Of a stretch of 64,000 nucleotides of DNA, positions 10,856 through 20,308 are shown piece after piece. The position numbers were made by a program, and so were the translations under genes. Numbering within the stretch: position 1 is the first letter of the stretch; every line of letters starts with the position of its first letter. The notes under the pieces are model-generated. The model did no database searches, was not told where the DNA came from, and saw only the letters and a program-made list of their open reading frames with translations. The DNA is from Mycoemilia scoparia (lineage: Eukaryota > Kickxellomycota > Kickxellomycetes > Kickxellales > Kickxellaceae), in the NCBI GenBank assembly GCA_027575805.1, contig JANBPU010000060.1, positions 19,850-83,849 of the forward strand, in the 5' to 3' direction.

Positions 10856-10950
10856 ATATGGAAGATAATTTTTGAAGGGTGAATGTTTATTAGTAAAACT
10901 GGACATTCATTTGGCTGCGATTGCCCCTATAATCATTGATCACCAAAATG
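10856..10950 (-). repeat. MITE family copy 4, right end replaced
   Basis: Begins with the family terminus ATATGGAAGATAATTTTTGA and keeps the core (TTAGTAAAACTGGACATTCA, TTTGGCTGCGATTGCCCCTA). Where the right terminal repeat should follow CACCAAAA, the sequence instead enters the palindrome at 10951-10981. It lies between convergent genes. Confidence 0.8.
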
Positions 10951-10981
10951 TACCACCGCAATATATTATATTGCGGTGGTA
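10951..10981. repeat. perfect 31-bp palindrome (15-bp arms, 1-nt centre)
   Basis: The left arm TACCACCGCAATATA (10951-10965) is exactly complementary to 10967-10981, around a single T at 10966. It sits 9 bp beyond the stop codon of the minus-strand GDSL gene and abuts MITE copy 4. In RNA it would form a hairpin that could act as a 3' processing or termination element for either convergent gene. Confidence 0.85.
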
Positions 10982-10990
10982 CACAGCAAT

Positions 10991-12379
10991 TTAGAGATCA
11001 ATTGGAGATGGAGCAGTCATAAAATCTTGATATTTTTTAAACGAATACTTGAAGAAAGGTAAGAATACTTCTGGGATGTTGTCTGTGTTGATTCCCAAGG
11101 TCTGGAAAAATCGATGAAAATCTTTTGGCCCAACTGGTCTCGTTTTCTCTATTGCAGATAAATCGTTGAATACTTTTTCGAATATGCCACTTCCAGTCCG
11201 ATTCACATCCAAATGATACTTTTCTAATGATGATGAATACACATAAATGTCTCATTTAGTTCTCTCTTTTACTTGCTTGCTAAATAAATACTTGCCAATA
11301 CGCTTTAACTTACCTACTATGTCTGTAAAACGCTCAACTGAATAAGTAAAATGGTCGGAGGCAACAAATTCTGCAACCACAAGACCAAGGAAGCACTGAA
11401 CACGAGTGTTTGGATGGACTGTGTCATACCAGTAATAATGGTTGGGATCAGGACAGCTCTTCCACTCAAGCGACATTCCGTTTTCATCAATACAGCTTCC
11501 AGAAATGTCTGATATTCCTAACATCTTGAGTATTGCTGGATCACTGCTCATCTTTGTTACGTTATAGAAATCAAAGATCCTGACCCTTGTCTTGTTTTTT
11601 CTATATTTCTCTTCATTGAGTGTGACTTTTTGTTCTATATCCTTGTTGGCTTGTTTTATAACAGAATCGACAAACTCTTCTATGCTCACAGGCGGACTGA
11701 AAGATTCTATGAGCTCAATGGTAGCTTTATAGCTTCTGTCGCTTTCCATATGTAAGGCTATAAATGGCGATTGAGCAATTGCTGGTATATTAAACACCAC
11801 AATATCTTTATACCCTTTAATCTCCAACTCATCTATTCCACTGACGATGGCATCGCCTATTCCACTAATATGATAGCTATCGGTTCCATTTCCAGGCTTC
11901 CTTTCGAATTTCCACAAAAGATCATTTATCCCCAAAGAAACTGTCACTACATCTCCACTCTTTCTGTTAAAACCACCACTCATCGCGGCTATATTGCTTG
12001 AGCAAGAACCCGATATATCATCGACTTGGTGGATTTGGTCATGTAGCCCAGGTAACTCAAAATCAAACTGGTTGATTGTTACATTTTCCCTGACTGATGA
12101 TGACCCTGCGTATGAAAAGTTTTGCAGGGTCTTATTTAGCGCAGCTGCAGCATATTCTGCCCAAATTGGGCCATTTGAATATCTTCCATACCAATATCCT
12201 ATTTTATTGTATAAATCTCTTGAAATCCCTGTGTCGATAACTGTTTGTCTGAAACGACCAGTGTCTGATATGCTATCCCCAAGGACTACAAAGCTGTTAC
12301 ATCGACCATTAATATTGGCGCTCACGGCACCACAAACCCAAGTTAGGAGAGAATAATAAACTACTATTAGTATTGTCAT
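10991..12379 (-). CDS. secreted GDSL/SGNH-family esterase or lipase
   Basis: Two exons, 12379-11314 and 11223-10991, joined by a 90-bp GTAAGT...TTAG intron, encode 432 residues. The unspliced frame would end earlier, at 11252. A hydrophobic N-terminus with a likely cleavage after about residue 21 (...CGAVSA) indicates secretion. SGNH blocks: FVVLGDSISDTG (nucleophile Ser36), VTVSLGINDL (block III, Asn) and DTVHPNTR (block V, Asp and His) near residue 325. Such enzymes hydrolyse ester bonds in lipids or polysaccharide acyl groups; the substrate cannot be told here. Several N-glycosylation sequons are present. The family is close to fungal cellulose-associated or thermolabile-haemolysin-like GDSL esterases, but the assignment stops at superfamily. 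Confidence 0.85.
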
Positions 12380-12757
12380 TATAAAATTTTAAAAAGATGT
12401 AAAATAACGATATTTGTATAATCAAGATATCTATCAAATCCTGGGGCTCCGCTTTGAAGGAAGCAATAGCATCTAAAAATGAAAACATTTTTTAGTTTAA
12501 CATTCCGCTTGACCTAGGCCTATTTTTCTTTAAAGCCATGCCAGTCTTGTCATCTGCATATTTGCGATGAAAGCTGAAAAGTCGAATTTATGGATAATTC
12601 ATTATTAATATCGGCAGTAGCTTGGCTCATCAACCAATAGAGCTACTGCTCTAAAATTAAAAATTCCCTTTGGCATTATGTTAACAAATTCATCTCAAAT
12701 AAGAAATATATAATCAAATGCCAATAAATTATATATGCCTGGATACATAGTTCTATA
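12380..12757. other. spacer left of duplication copy A
   Basis: AT-rich, no credible frame. It contains the GDSL promoter region (minus strand) and ends at the sharp left breakpoint of the segmental duplication. Confidence 0.5.
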
Positions 12758-12855
12758 ATCATTGGTGATGCAAAATGGTCATGGTCAACCACCCAGGAAC
12801 TATCGTTGCTTGGAATACCTGCTCCGGATGAGGTTCGCCTGGGTCCCTGAACAAC

Positions 12856-13323
12856 TTAGCAGCAGTGATGGCAGCCACAGAAACCGTGGCTATAGCAAGT
12901 AGAATGGCGAATGTTGAGATGCATTCGAAAGGACGACTGGCATGCTGCTCTCTTGGCGGCTTCTTCTGACTCCTTTCTCTGCTTCTCTGCTTCCTCAGCC
13001 AGTGCCTTGTCCCTGCAGCCAGTGCAACAGAAGCCATCAGGCTTGGGCTTTTCGGCCTCCTCCTCCTTCTTTGCCTCTGGCTTGCTGATGCTCCACTTTG
13101 ACCGGTCATTGCTGAGCTTGCTGGGGTCAAGGGAGATGGTGTGGTTACCCTGGTCGAGGCGGATGGGCACATATGCATATTCCTGGTCGTCGGAGCCCTT
13201 GATGCGAGGAACAAAGCCGCCGTTCTTGGTGTCTTCGAAGTTTGTGTATTTAATGTAGCTGCCCATGGTCATGCGGTTGTTGACGAACCAGTCATTGAAA
13301 CCGAAGCTTGGACCGACAGTCAT
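12856..13323 (-). CDS. small Cys-rich family protein (copy A), function unknown
   Basis: 155 residues from ATG 13321-13323. The N-terminal half looks like a small beta domain (FVPRIKGSDDQEYAYVPIRL then ISL). A charged Lys/Glu linker (KPEAKKEEEAEKPKPDGF) follows, then CCTGC, an Ala/Glu/Lys helix, and a Cys/His tail ending CYSHGFCGCHHCC. The same order (beta core with an aromatic-x-x-x-IPL pattern, SISxKP, Pro/Lys/Glu linker, Cys-rich tail) is seen in the genes at 62711-63112 and, more loosely, 61389-62030, so I infer a lineage-specific family. An identical protein lies at 58469-58936. A second frame (13214-12759) is also open and would encode a hydrophobic helix in place of the Cys tail; a splice or frameshift linking the two cannot be excluded. 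No known function recognised. Confidence 0.65.
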   Translation of the reverse strand: MTVGPSFGFNDWFVNNRMTMGSYIKYTNFEDTKNGGFVPRIKGSDDQEYAYVPIRLDQGNHTISLDPSKLSNDRSKWSISKPEAKKEEEAEKPKPDGFCCTGCRDKALAEEAEKQRKESEEAAKRAACQSSFRMHLNIRHSTCYSHGFCGCHHCC

Positions 13324-14670
13324 TCTTGTTTACTTGTCTGGATTTCAGGATCTGTTCTGTGTGTTGGCTGTGCTGTTTCTGCGAATCTGCAAGTGTGGTA
13401 GTGATGGGCAATGTGTGTTTGCGAAGCCGTAAGCAAAATGGAGCCTGTGTATGATGTGTGGACTTTTGAAAGTAAATTGTTGCAAAATATTGTTCATTGG
13501 TTAACTGGCCCATCAAACAGTTAAATAGGTGGCACTCTGGTGGTCCTGGGTTTTGTTGCAAGAGCGATTACTGTATACTACTGCTTCGACTACTATCAAT
13601 CTCCCGTATTGATGCGTGATTTTGGATACGAATAAGCCTGTGTTCTCAGGATTCAGTGTTCAAAACACGCTCCTAGGCTGCCCATTGCCCAGATGAAAGC
13701 CCAGGCATCGAAATCTAAATCAATTTGCAACAATTCCAGTCTGCCATGTGGTGACAAGCGAATCCATGTAGACCGAAGGCGGGCTTGTATATCTCCTGAT
13801 GGCCAGGAAGTAGTAGCGAGCCTTGCCCTGGTTGGTAGCAGCAGCATCCCGTGATCTGATTATGTCAAAATAGGCCATAAAGATGTTCTGTCTAAATGGC
13901 AGCCATTTTAACGCTGCTGGGAAGGCCTTGGAAGTCTATGCGCACTTCTATGAAACGATAGCAACACAAACGGTCTGGCTGGCGGCCATTGGCATGGGTC
14001 CAGGTTGATCCCGAGTCGCAAGCGCTTTCAGTTCCCATTGATTCTGTGGACAAAGAGCACAGCCATTGCTTTTGGGGGAGGGCGACACTGGCAGAAAGCA
14101 AGGCGAAAAGGGCTGCAGATTCCCAAATCAGCGGCCTTGGCGGGTGGGCGAGCGAGCGGGCAAGCATATGTGGCCCCCACAGAGTGCGGCTGAGCCCTGT
14201 CCGGCGGCGGCCCTGGCATCCAGATGGAAGCGCAGCAGCTCTTTGTCCGCCGCCAGTGTGCCAGCAGGATGACGGTCTGTTGCAACAAGACATGTCAAAG
14301 CATCCTGAACATATGCGGGGAACCGAAGAGCAACAATCGAGTTCGTTTGTGGCAGGACATGCGAGCGCACAAAGAGTCGGGAAGAGGGCATCCGGCCGAT
14401 CTGGGGGCAGGCAAAGGCCATGGACAGCAAATTCAGGATGTTTGTAGTTGGGCAAAGATTTGCGTGCAGAGTAGAAAACAACAACAAATGGTGACCCAAT
14501 GGCGGCTGGCTTTTGCAGCATATAAGCCGGCACTCAAGCACGCAACAAAGACACACCAAACTTATTTTTTCTTCGTCACCAAGCTTTTTTCTCTATTTCT
14601 CTCTGTGCAAGTACATTTTATATTCTTTGCCGCCGCACAACAAGCACACATATTCAGTCCAATTATAGCC
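13324..14670. other. shared divergent 5' region of the duplicated gene pair (copy A)
   Basis: About 1.35 kb between the two divergent genes. The part at 13650-14500 is noticeably GC-richer than the surrounding spacers and has overlapping open frames on both strands (for example minus 13892-14533, plus 13989-14447). I read these as by-products of composition rather than genes. On the minus-gene side there is a TATTTAA (13521-13527, reverse strand) and an inverted CCAAT (13496-13500). Both differences between the two copies, 13482 and 13507, fall in this part. Confidence 0.55.
14496..14526 (+). promoter_or_regulatory. CCAAT box plus TATA box of Ala/Glu/Lys-rich gene (copy A)
   Basis: CCAAT at 14496-14500 and TATAAG at 14521-14526, about 145 bp before the ATG at 14671. 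They are followed by a pyrimidine-rich leader (14566-14606, TTTTTTCTCTATTTCTCTCT-like), as in strongly expressed fungal genes. Confidence 0.6.
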
Positions 14671-15348
14671 ATGTCTGTTCTCCAGAACCTCCGCCAAAAG
14701 TTCTTCCACCGCAAGCCCAAGAACGCCTCCAAGGACAAGGAAGCCGCCGCCGCTGCTGAGGCCGCCCCTGCCGAAGAGAACGCTGGTGCCTCTGCTGCTG
14801 CTCCCGCTGAGGAGAGCACCCAGTCCCCCGCCGAATCTCCCGCTGCCGATGTCACAGAGGCCGAGGCTTCTCCCGCCACCGAGCAGAAGGAGGCCGACAC
14901 CGTCGATGCTGCTGTCGCCACATCTCCCCAGGACAAGGAGTCTCCCAAGAAGGAGGAGGAAGAGGCCAAGGAGGGCGAGACCTCTGAAGCCAAGCCTGCT
15001 GAGGAGAAGGCCGATGACGCCAAAGCCAAGAAGGTCGAGCGCAGCAAGACCAAGCGCCTGACCATCTTCGGCATGATTAAGAACAAGTTCGACAGCAAAT
15101 CCAAATCCGAGTCACCTGCTCCTGCTGCTGCTGCTGAAGAGAGCAGCGAGGCCAAGAAGGACGAGGAGGCTGCTTCTCCATCCGCTGAGGAATCCAAGAA
15201 GGAGGAGGAAGCCGCCGCCGCACCAGCCAAGGAAGAATCCAAGGCCGAGGAAGAGCCCAAGAAGGAGCAGGAGGAGCCCGTAGCTGAGTCATCGCCAGCA
15301 GCTGCTGCCGAGGAGGCACCAAAGAAGGAGGGAGAGGCCGACAAGTAA
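14671..15348 (+). CDS. Ala/Glu/Lys-rich low-complexity protein with two basic amphipathic segments (copy A)
   Basis: 225 residues from ATG 14671. The upstream in-frame extension to 14224 is rejected because it runs through the TATA box and leader. About three quarters is Ala, Glu, Lys, Ser and Pro in runs such as AAAAAEAAPAEE. Two basic/hydrophobic segments stand out: the N-terminus (SVLQNLRQKFFHRKPKNASK) and a central one (SKTKRLTIFGMIKNKFDSKS), both able to form amphipathic helices that could bind membrane or a partner. Codon use is strongly biased to C/G-ending codons (GCC, AAG, GAG), unlike neighbours, which suggests high expression. No family recognised; a MARCKS-like or stress-protective disordered protein is conceivable but unproven. 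An identical copy lies at 60284-60961. Confidence 0.75.
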   Translation: MSVLQNLRQKFFHRKPKNASKDKEAAAAAEAAPAEENAGASAAAPAEESTQSPAESPAADVTEAEASPATEQKEADTVDAAVATSPQDKESPKKEEEEAKEGETSEAKPAEEKADDAKAKKVERSKTKRLTIFGMIKNKFDSKSKSESPAPAAAAEESSEAKKDEEAASPSAEESKKEEEAAAAPAKEESKAEEEPKKEQEEPVAESSPAAAAEEAPKKEGEADK

Positions 15349-16016
15349 ATCGCCGACTCGGCGCCAATACACGAATGTGCCAAGCTTAACCAAACAAATA
15401 CTCACCCAGTCGTTTGCCCTAGTTTTCTGTAAATCTCCCAGCGCAAGCACACTCACACGCGCGCTCATCTGCAATGCACCCTGTCTTCAACAACAACTGC
15501 TAGCTTAATAATAATCTCCACTTAATATCTGCTCTCCTCAACCACATCGCCACTCACTTTCAACCCATTATAACTAATTTTTCCTGTCTTTTTTGAACTG
15601 AGCCGTACTTGCTATAAAATATCTTTAGTACTATTTATTCAATCAAAATAACAATAACAAACCCCTTAAAATACCTTGCAAATTGTGTAATGTTGTATAA
15701 CAACCTCTTCATTCCATTCTACAAATTTAAAAGAAATTGCTTTTTATGAGAGAAAACACCTAAGTCAAAGGATGAACATCCCAATGGGGTGGGTATCTGA
15801 GTCTATCTGCAGTTTATGTGGATGTGGGTATACAATGGAGTTGAGCTCACTCTCCAATATGATATACTTTCTTTGATCAAGGACCCGCTTTTTTATCTTC
15901 CAGTCACATAATCGGAACCAAAAATACTGGATTTCGGCAAATCGGTGATCTCATTTGCCGACCACCACCCGTACCCGTAAGGAACGGCCGTCATAATTGG
16001 CCTAGTTTCCGTGGAG
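15349..16016. other. 3' region of copy A and spacer before DUF3533 gene
   Basis: The duplication ends at 15631, after a C/A-rich 3' untranslated-like tail. Beyond it the DNA is AT-rich with no credible frame, leading into the DUF3533 promoter. Confidence 0.5.
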
Positions 16017-17494
16017 ATGGTATGCAAATGGGATAATACAAGGAAAATTTGTCACCAAGAGAACCTATAAAAGCCAGGGCCAAACTTTTGAATGAGGACT
16101 CTCTAATATTATGCATTTTTCTCATTTGTTTCGTTACATTGATAATGTTTTTGGTTAAGCCCGATGGGGGGCCCAAAGTCCCTATATACCATTCCAGCGT
16201 TAAAGGTCTGCGTAGGTTGATCGAAAAGAATATGCTGAAGATGATGCTGGTGCTGACAGCCATTCTGTGGCTGCTGCTGGCATTGACCAATGGGCCCATC
16301 TATGCCCAAGACAAATACATATATCGAGTTAAAGTGTCTGTTGTGGACTTTGATAAAACACAGCAGAGCGGGATGATCAAGGAGCTCATACTATCCATGG
16401 GGTACAATGGTACTAATCCACAAATGCCAACAATTATCGACCGCTCGGATGACAGCGACTGGTCTTCACACGACAAAATTTCCAAAGGGCTGCGTAGCAA
16501 TCAGGCTTGGGCCGCTTGGGTCATCGAAAAGGGGTTCGGCGAGAGTCTAGCATCAGCATTGTATAATGGAACAGAGTATCAGCCGCAGAAGATGGGACGC
16601 TTGTATTTATCCGACACGCACCCGTACTTCGCTCTAGTCCGAGTGCAGGGAACTGTAGAACAGATGGAGGTGGCTGTCGAGAGCTATTCCCGCGCTCTTG
16701 TGCTCAAGCAGCTCCTTGCCCAAGCTGAGGGCGATGCAAAGGCAATAGCCAGGGCCAACCCAGCAGCCTTGGCGAAGCCGTTTGCCGTGACAGTGGAGAA
16801 TGTAGCGTTTTTCAGCTACCCCATATCGAACTTTGTAATGAGCATTGCGATCTCAATGAACCTCGTGCTATGCTTTATCCCGTCAAATATGTGGAAAGGC
16901 GTGTTTGCGCCATTTTGGAAGAACGTCAAGGTCTGGCAGGCCGTTGGCTATAACTTTCTATTTTCCTTACTGTGGCTGCTATACACTTCCATGACAATCT
17001 CTCTCATCGTTTTGGCCTTCCACAAAAACAGCGAGTGGGACTGGAGTGCTGGAAACTTCTTTGGTTTGTGGGGAATCCTGGCTTTGGGAAATCTGCCAGA
17101 CTTTTTGTGGGTGCTTATATTCCAGAGCTTTGTTACGCCCCTGTGGGCGGTGCCAATGTATGTCATCCTGCTGTTTCTAAACATCCCGTCGACGCTCTAT
17201 GGCCCCGACCTCAGCCACCAGTTCTTCCGGTGGTATTACGCAATGCCATTCTATAATACATCCGTCAACATCAGAACCATGTTTTTGCATTCCGACTATG
17301 TCCTTTATAGGTCAATCGTTATTCCATTTGCCTGGACCATCTTGTTTGTGCCTATTGCAACATGGCTGATGATACGCAGAGCCCGCTTGATGCGGGAAGG
17401 TAAGATCAATGCAATGAACATGAAGGTGCCACAGCCACCGTCAGATACGCCAGCAGCAAGACAGCCATCCCCATCCCATGACCAGTCTGCCTAA
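16017..17494 (+). CDS. DUF3533 / SNG1-like multispanning membrane protein
   Basis: The body 16160-17494 shows one hydrophobic helix near the start (MMLVLTAILWLLLALTNGPIY), an extracytosolic domain with the family motif VVDFD, and a cluster of four to five hydrophobic helices at the C-terminus (from about ISNFVMSIAISMNLVLCF to TILFVPIATWLMI). This is the layout of the fungal nitrosoguanidine-resistance family. The open frame back to 16049 begins with TTG and has no ATG before a stop at 16034. The neatest model is an ATG-only first exon (16017-16019, followed by GTATGC) spliced to 16160 (after TTAAG), giving 445 residues; the alternative is the in-frame ATG at 16145. SNG1 relatives are plasma-membrane proteins affecting lipid asymmetry and drug tolerance. 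AATAAA at 17570-17575. Confidence 0.82.
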
Positions 17495-17627
17495 TATTTT
17501 GGAGATTTGTTGTCTAAACCACACTGCTATTATTATAAGCTAGAGTTTTTGTATATATAAGATTTATTTAATAAACTTTCTTGGCTATACGAATAACAGG
17601 CCAAGCCAAAATGTCATTTGTAAAACG

Positions 17628-18587
17628 TTAAAGCTTAGAAAGGATGTGCTCAGCACCACTGACAGTGACGCCGCCCTTGTTGGGGGGCTCGACACCGATG
17701 GTCTCGACCTTGAGGTCGTTTATGATCATGGCAAAGCGCTTCAATCTCTTGTTTTCTATAGACGGAAGTTGATGTTGGTGAGGAAACAAATATGTGCTGA
17801 TAGAGTCAAAAAGCAGTGACCATAAAGGCCATTGTTAACATACCTTGGAGAAGACCAAGAGCATTGCCTAGCTCATAGAGGGCATCGCTGGCCATAATCT
17901 TGATTTGGAAAATAAAAGCCATTTGTTAAGGGCTGGTTAGGCAGGACATTGGCATAATGATGAATAGGAGAATAGCACACTTACAATTCTATCTTCGACC
18001 TTGTTTTTCTTGCCCCAAGCGTCCATGACAAAGTGATCACTTTATGGAAGAAAGGTGTTGTGGTGTTAGCTGAATGCCTAATACACTTGATTGACTGCTG
18101 TGCGATTTGTCATCAACACACTTACTTTGTAGCAACACAGATAATCTTGTCAACACCCTTGCTTACGATATCGTTGTACTTTTCAATGTACCCAGGGAAG
18201 TGCTGCTCGCTGCAGGTGGGAGTAAAGGCACCGGGAACTCCAAACAGAACAATCTTCTTGCCAGCAAAGTCTATGTTGCACATTGGGTGTGTAAGCGAAA
18301 ACAGGCTATGATCAATGGACAAAGTTACGTATCACCAGGACTATTTCTGCTTACACTTGTGGGTGGAAAGAGTCTGGGGAACGCCGCAGACATCGGGTGC
18401 TTCAGCGTTGTATGGAACGTAGGTAAGCTTAAAATCTGGAATGGTATCGCCTTCACGGATGCTAGCCTATATTTGTTTTGGCAAAAAGTATCGTTATCAG
18501 ATCATTAAACCCTGCTAGTTTCCTCCTTAACAAACCATAAGGATGCTGATAAAAGTGTTTGCGGTTGTATCTACGAAAACTCACCAT
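17628..18587 (-). CDS. Prx5-type peroxiredoxin (thioredoxin-dependent peroxidase)
   Basis: Six coding exons on the minus strand: 18587-18585 (ATG only), 18466-18355, 18270-18126, 18039-17985, 17898-17844, 17755-17628. The total is 498 nt, 165 residues, the usual size of fungal Ahp1/Pmp20 proteins. The start reads M-ASIREGDTIPDFKLTYVPY. The peroxidatic Cys lies in PGAFTPTCSEQH, followed by PGYIEKYNDIVSKGVDKIIC, NDHFVMDAW and the C-terminal GGVTVSGAEHILSKL. These enzymes reduce peroxides using thioredoxin. The C-terminal SKL is a canonical type 1 peroxisomal targeting signal, so a Pmp20-like peroxisomal location is likely. It shares a 318-bp promoter region with the divergent Spn1 gene. Confidence 0.93.
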
Positions 18588-18905
18588 TGTTTCTTATCTC
18601 CCTATTAAATGTCAGAATAGTATAAAATGAGGATAAAGCTCAAGTTTGGTCAAAGGCGAAGCTTTGTGGAGGAGACTTAAATACCCTTCGTCATATGCGG
18701 CAATTTGTCCAGCCCCTTTTGGAGAATGCTCCGCTTAATGGCTCCATTTGATTGATCCAGCATAGTAATCAAATCAAACCATAGTCGTGGTGTGACAAGG
18801 CAAAAAGTGCTTTGATTATTTGTTTTCTGTTTCTTTAGTTTCTCATTCAGCATTTTGCTTTATATACCTCAAGTCAGACAACCCAGTTTGTAAAAAATAG
18901 TGCCC
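18588..18905. promoter_or_regulatory. bidirectional promoter region peroxiredoxin / SPN1
   Basis: 318 bp between divergent start codons. AT-rich, with TATATA-like sequence at about 18860-18866 on the SPN1 side. No specific operator recognised. Confidence 0.5.
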
Positions 18906-20308
18906 ATGAGTGACGAGGTATCCATGACTAATATATTATTCTTAATAACTGCCCTTGTATGTGGATTTTATGTGAAAGAGAATAACATTGCTAATTAAAA
19001 TTTAGCAGGGAATTGACTACATCCCAGGAGAAAACGACGGTCACGTAGATAGCCGCGTTGATAGCCCAGCCAATGATGGTGCCGAGGAGCTTTTCGGCGA
19101 TGACTTCCAGAACGATGGTAAGAAAATAGCAAAAGACGACGACGTATAGAATTAATTATAAATAAACATGTAAGCTAAATGACAGAAATATATTGTTTTT
19201 AGATGACCAAGAACTAGAGGAAACAGCTGGTGCTAGTGAAAATGCAGGGTCTACAGAAACAATTGTAAAAAGTCTACCAAAATTCAAGAGATCTAGTGGA
19301 AAAGAGCCTGGGAAGTCAAAGAAGCAAGGCCATGCTGAAAAACGCCGAAGGATAGATCGCAATGCCCGTGGTGACGAATCCCAAATGGAGCCAGAAGATG
19401 AACTTAAGTTAGAACAGCCAGTTGATCCTAAACAATGTAAGCTTTTGCGCTATTATAACACTGATGCAGCGCATTGTCAAATGCAGGTATAAGAATGGAA
19501 CATTGAATTGCCTCTCTATAAAATAGTGGAGATTGAGGAAGTCAATCGACAGATAAACGCAGCATTGAAGAGTGGACGGGCCCAAAGGAGACGCAAGGGT
19601 GATGATATTGATCTTGACATGGACGAGGTAGTGCAACAATTTAAGGATCAAATGATAAAGGCGTGTGAACGAGATCACGAAGACCATCAAGATAGACTCC
19701 CAGCCATCCACAAAATCCAGATGCTGCCTCTGGTCAACAAGGAGCTTAATAAACCCGACTTGTATGAGGTATATCTGGACAATAGCATTTTAACCGCATT
19801 CCGTATGTGGCTCGAGCCATTTGATGATGGGTCTTTGCCATCCATAGATATCCAGTCCACTTTGCTAGAGTTAATGCTAAAGATGCCTATTGGGACCGAT
19901 CACCTGCGGAGTAGCGGAGTGGGAAAGATAGTGCTATTCCTTAGCAAATGCCCAAGAATCTCAATCAAAAATAGACGTATGGCTGAGCAGCTGGTTAGGA
20001 ACTGGTCTCGTCCAATCCTGAGACGGAGTAAAGACTACAGGCATAGGGTGGCTACTGATGTCCCTGCCACGTCTCGTAGGCCTGCACTTGACAGTGAATT
20101 CCAGTTTGGATCCGTTCGGGCCCAGAGTGGTGGCGACTTAGATGGAGAAACATTCCACGCAAGGATCCCCAGACCAAATGCACTAAGTTATGACATTATG
20201 CCAAGGTCCTCCATCACAGAAGCTGACAAGCAGCAAATGCAACAGGCCAAAACTAATAAATATCGCTTACTCAAAGAGAAGATGCTGAACCGGGGAACAA
20301 AGCGCTAG
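18906..20308 (+). CDS. spn1: transcription elongation factor Spn1/Iws1
   Basis: Four exons: 18906-18917 (MSDE), 19009-19117, 19203-19436, 19527-20308, giving 378 residues. The third acceptor (19525-19526) was chosen because nearer AGs create a stop. The first 130 residues are acidic and charged with a basic patch (KKQGHAEKRRR). Residues about 189-280 form a TFIIS N-terminal (LW-type) helical domain: LTAFRMWLEPFDDGSLPSID, SSGVGKIVLFLSKCP and ending LVRNWSRPI, a signature of this family. Spn1 binds Spt6 and RNA polymerase II and acts in elongation, histone chaperoning and mRNA export in the nucleus. The N-terminal disordered acidic half is typical. Start in exon 1 is supported by the conserved tiny-exon pattern and a GT donor directly after MSDE. 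Confidence 0.9.

Larger units (their letters stand above)
12758..15631 (+). repeat. segmental duplication, copy A (2,874 bp, direct repeat of 58371-61244)
   Basis: From ATCATTGGTGATGC to CTTTAGTAC this stretch matches 58371-61244 at a constant offset of 45,613 bp. I found only two differences: G13482 versus T59095 and G13507 versus T59120. Flanking sequence on both sides is unrelated, and I see no target-site duplication or terminal repeat. It carries two divergent genes and their complete shared 5' region. It is either a very recent duplication, gene conversion, or an assembly artefact. Confidence 0.95.

Noticed and set aside
13892..14533. 213-codon minus-strand frame (and its twin at 59505-60146)
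   Set aside because: Lies in the GC-rich promoter island, overlaps open frames on the other strand, covers the CCAAT and TATA boxes of the divergent gene, and has no domain-like sequence.
14224..14670. N-terminal extension of the Ala/Glu/Lys-rich gene to 14224
   Set aside because: The extension reads through a TATA box and pyrimidine-rich leader, and the protein character changes abruptly at ATG 14671.
14562..15383. 273-codon minus-strand frame antisense to the Ala/Glu/Lys-rich gene (and 60175-60996)
   Set aside because: A mirror of the strongly biased GCC/GAG/AAG codons of the sense gene; encodes only Ser/Ala runs.
16049..16159. N-terminal segment of the DUF3533 frame with an extra hydrophobic helix
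   Set aside because: Begins at TTG, no in-frame ATG before a stop, and looks like an open intron; retained only as an alternative from ATG 16145.
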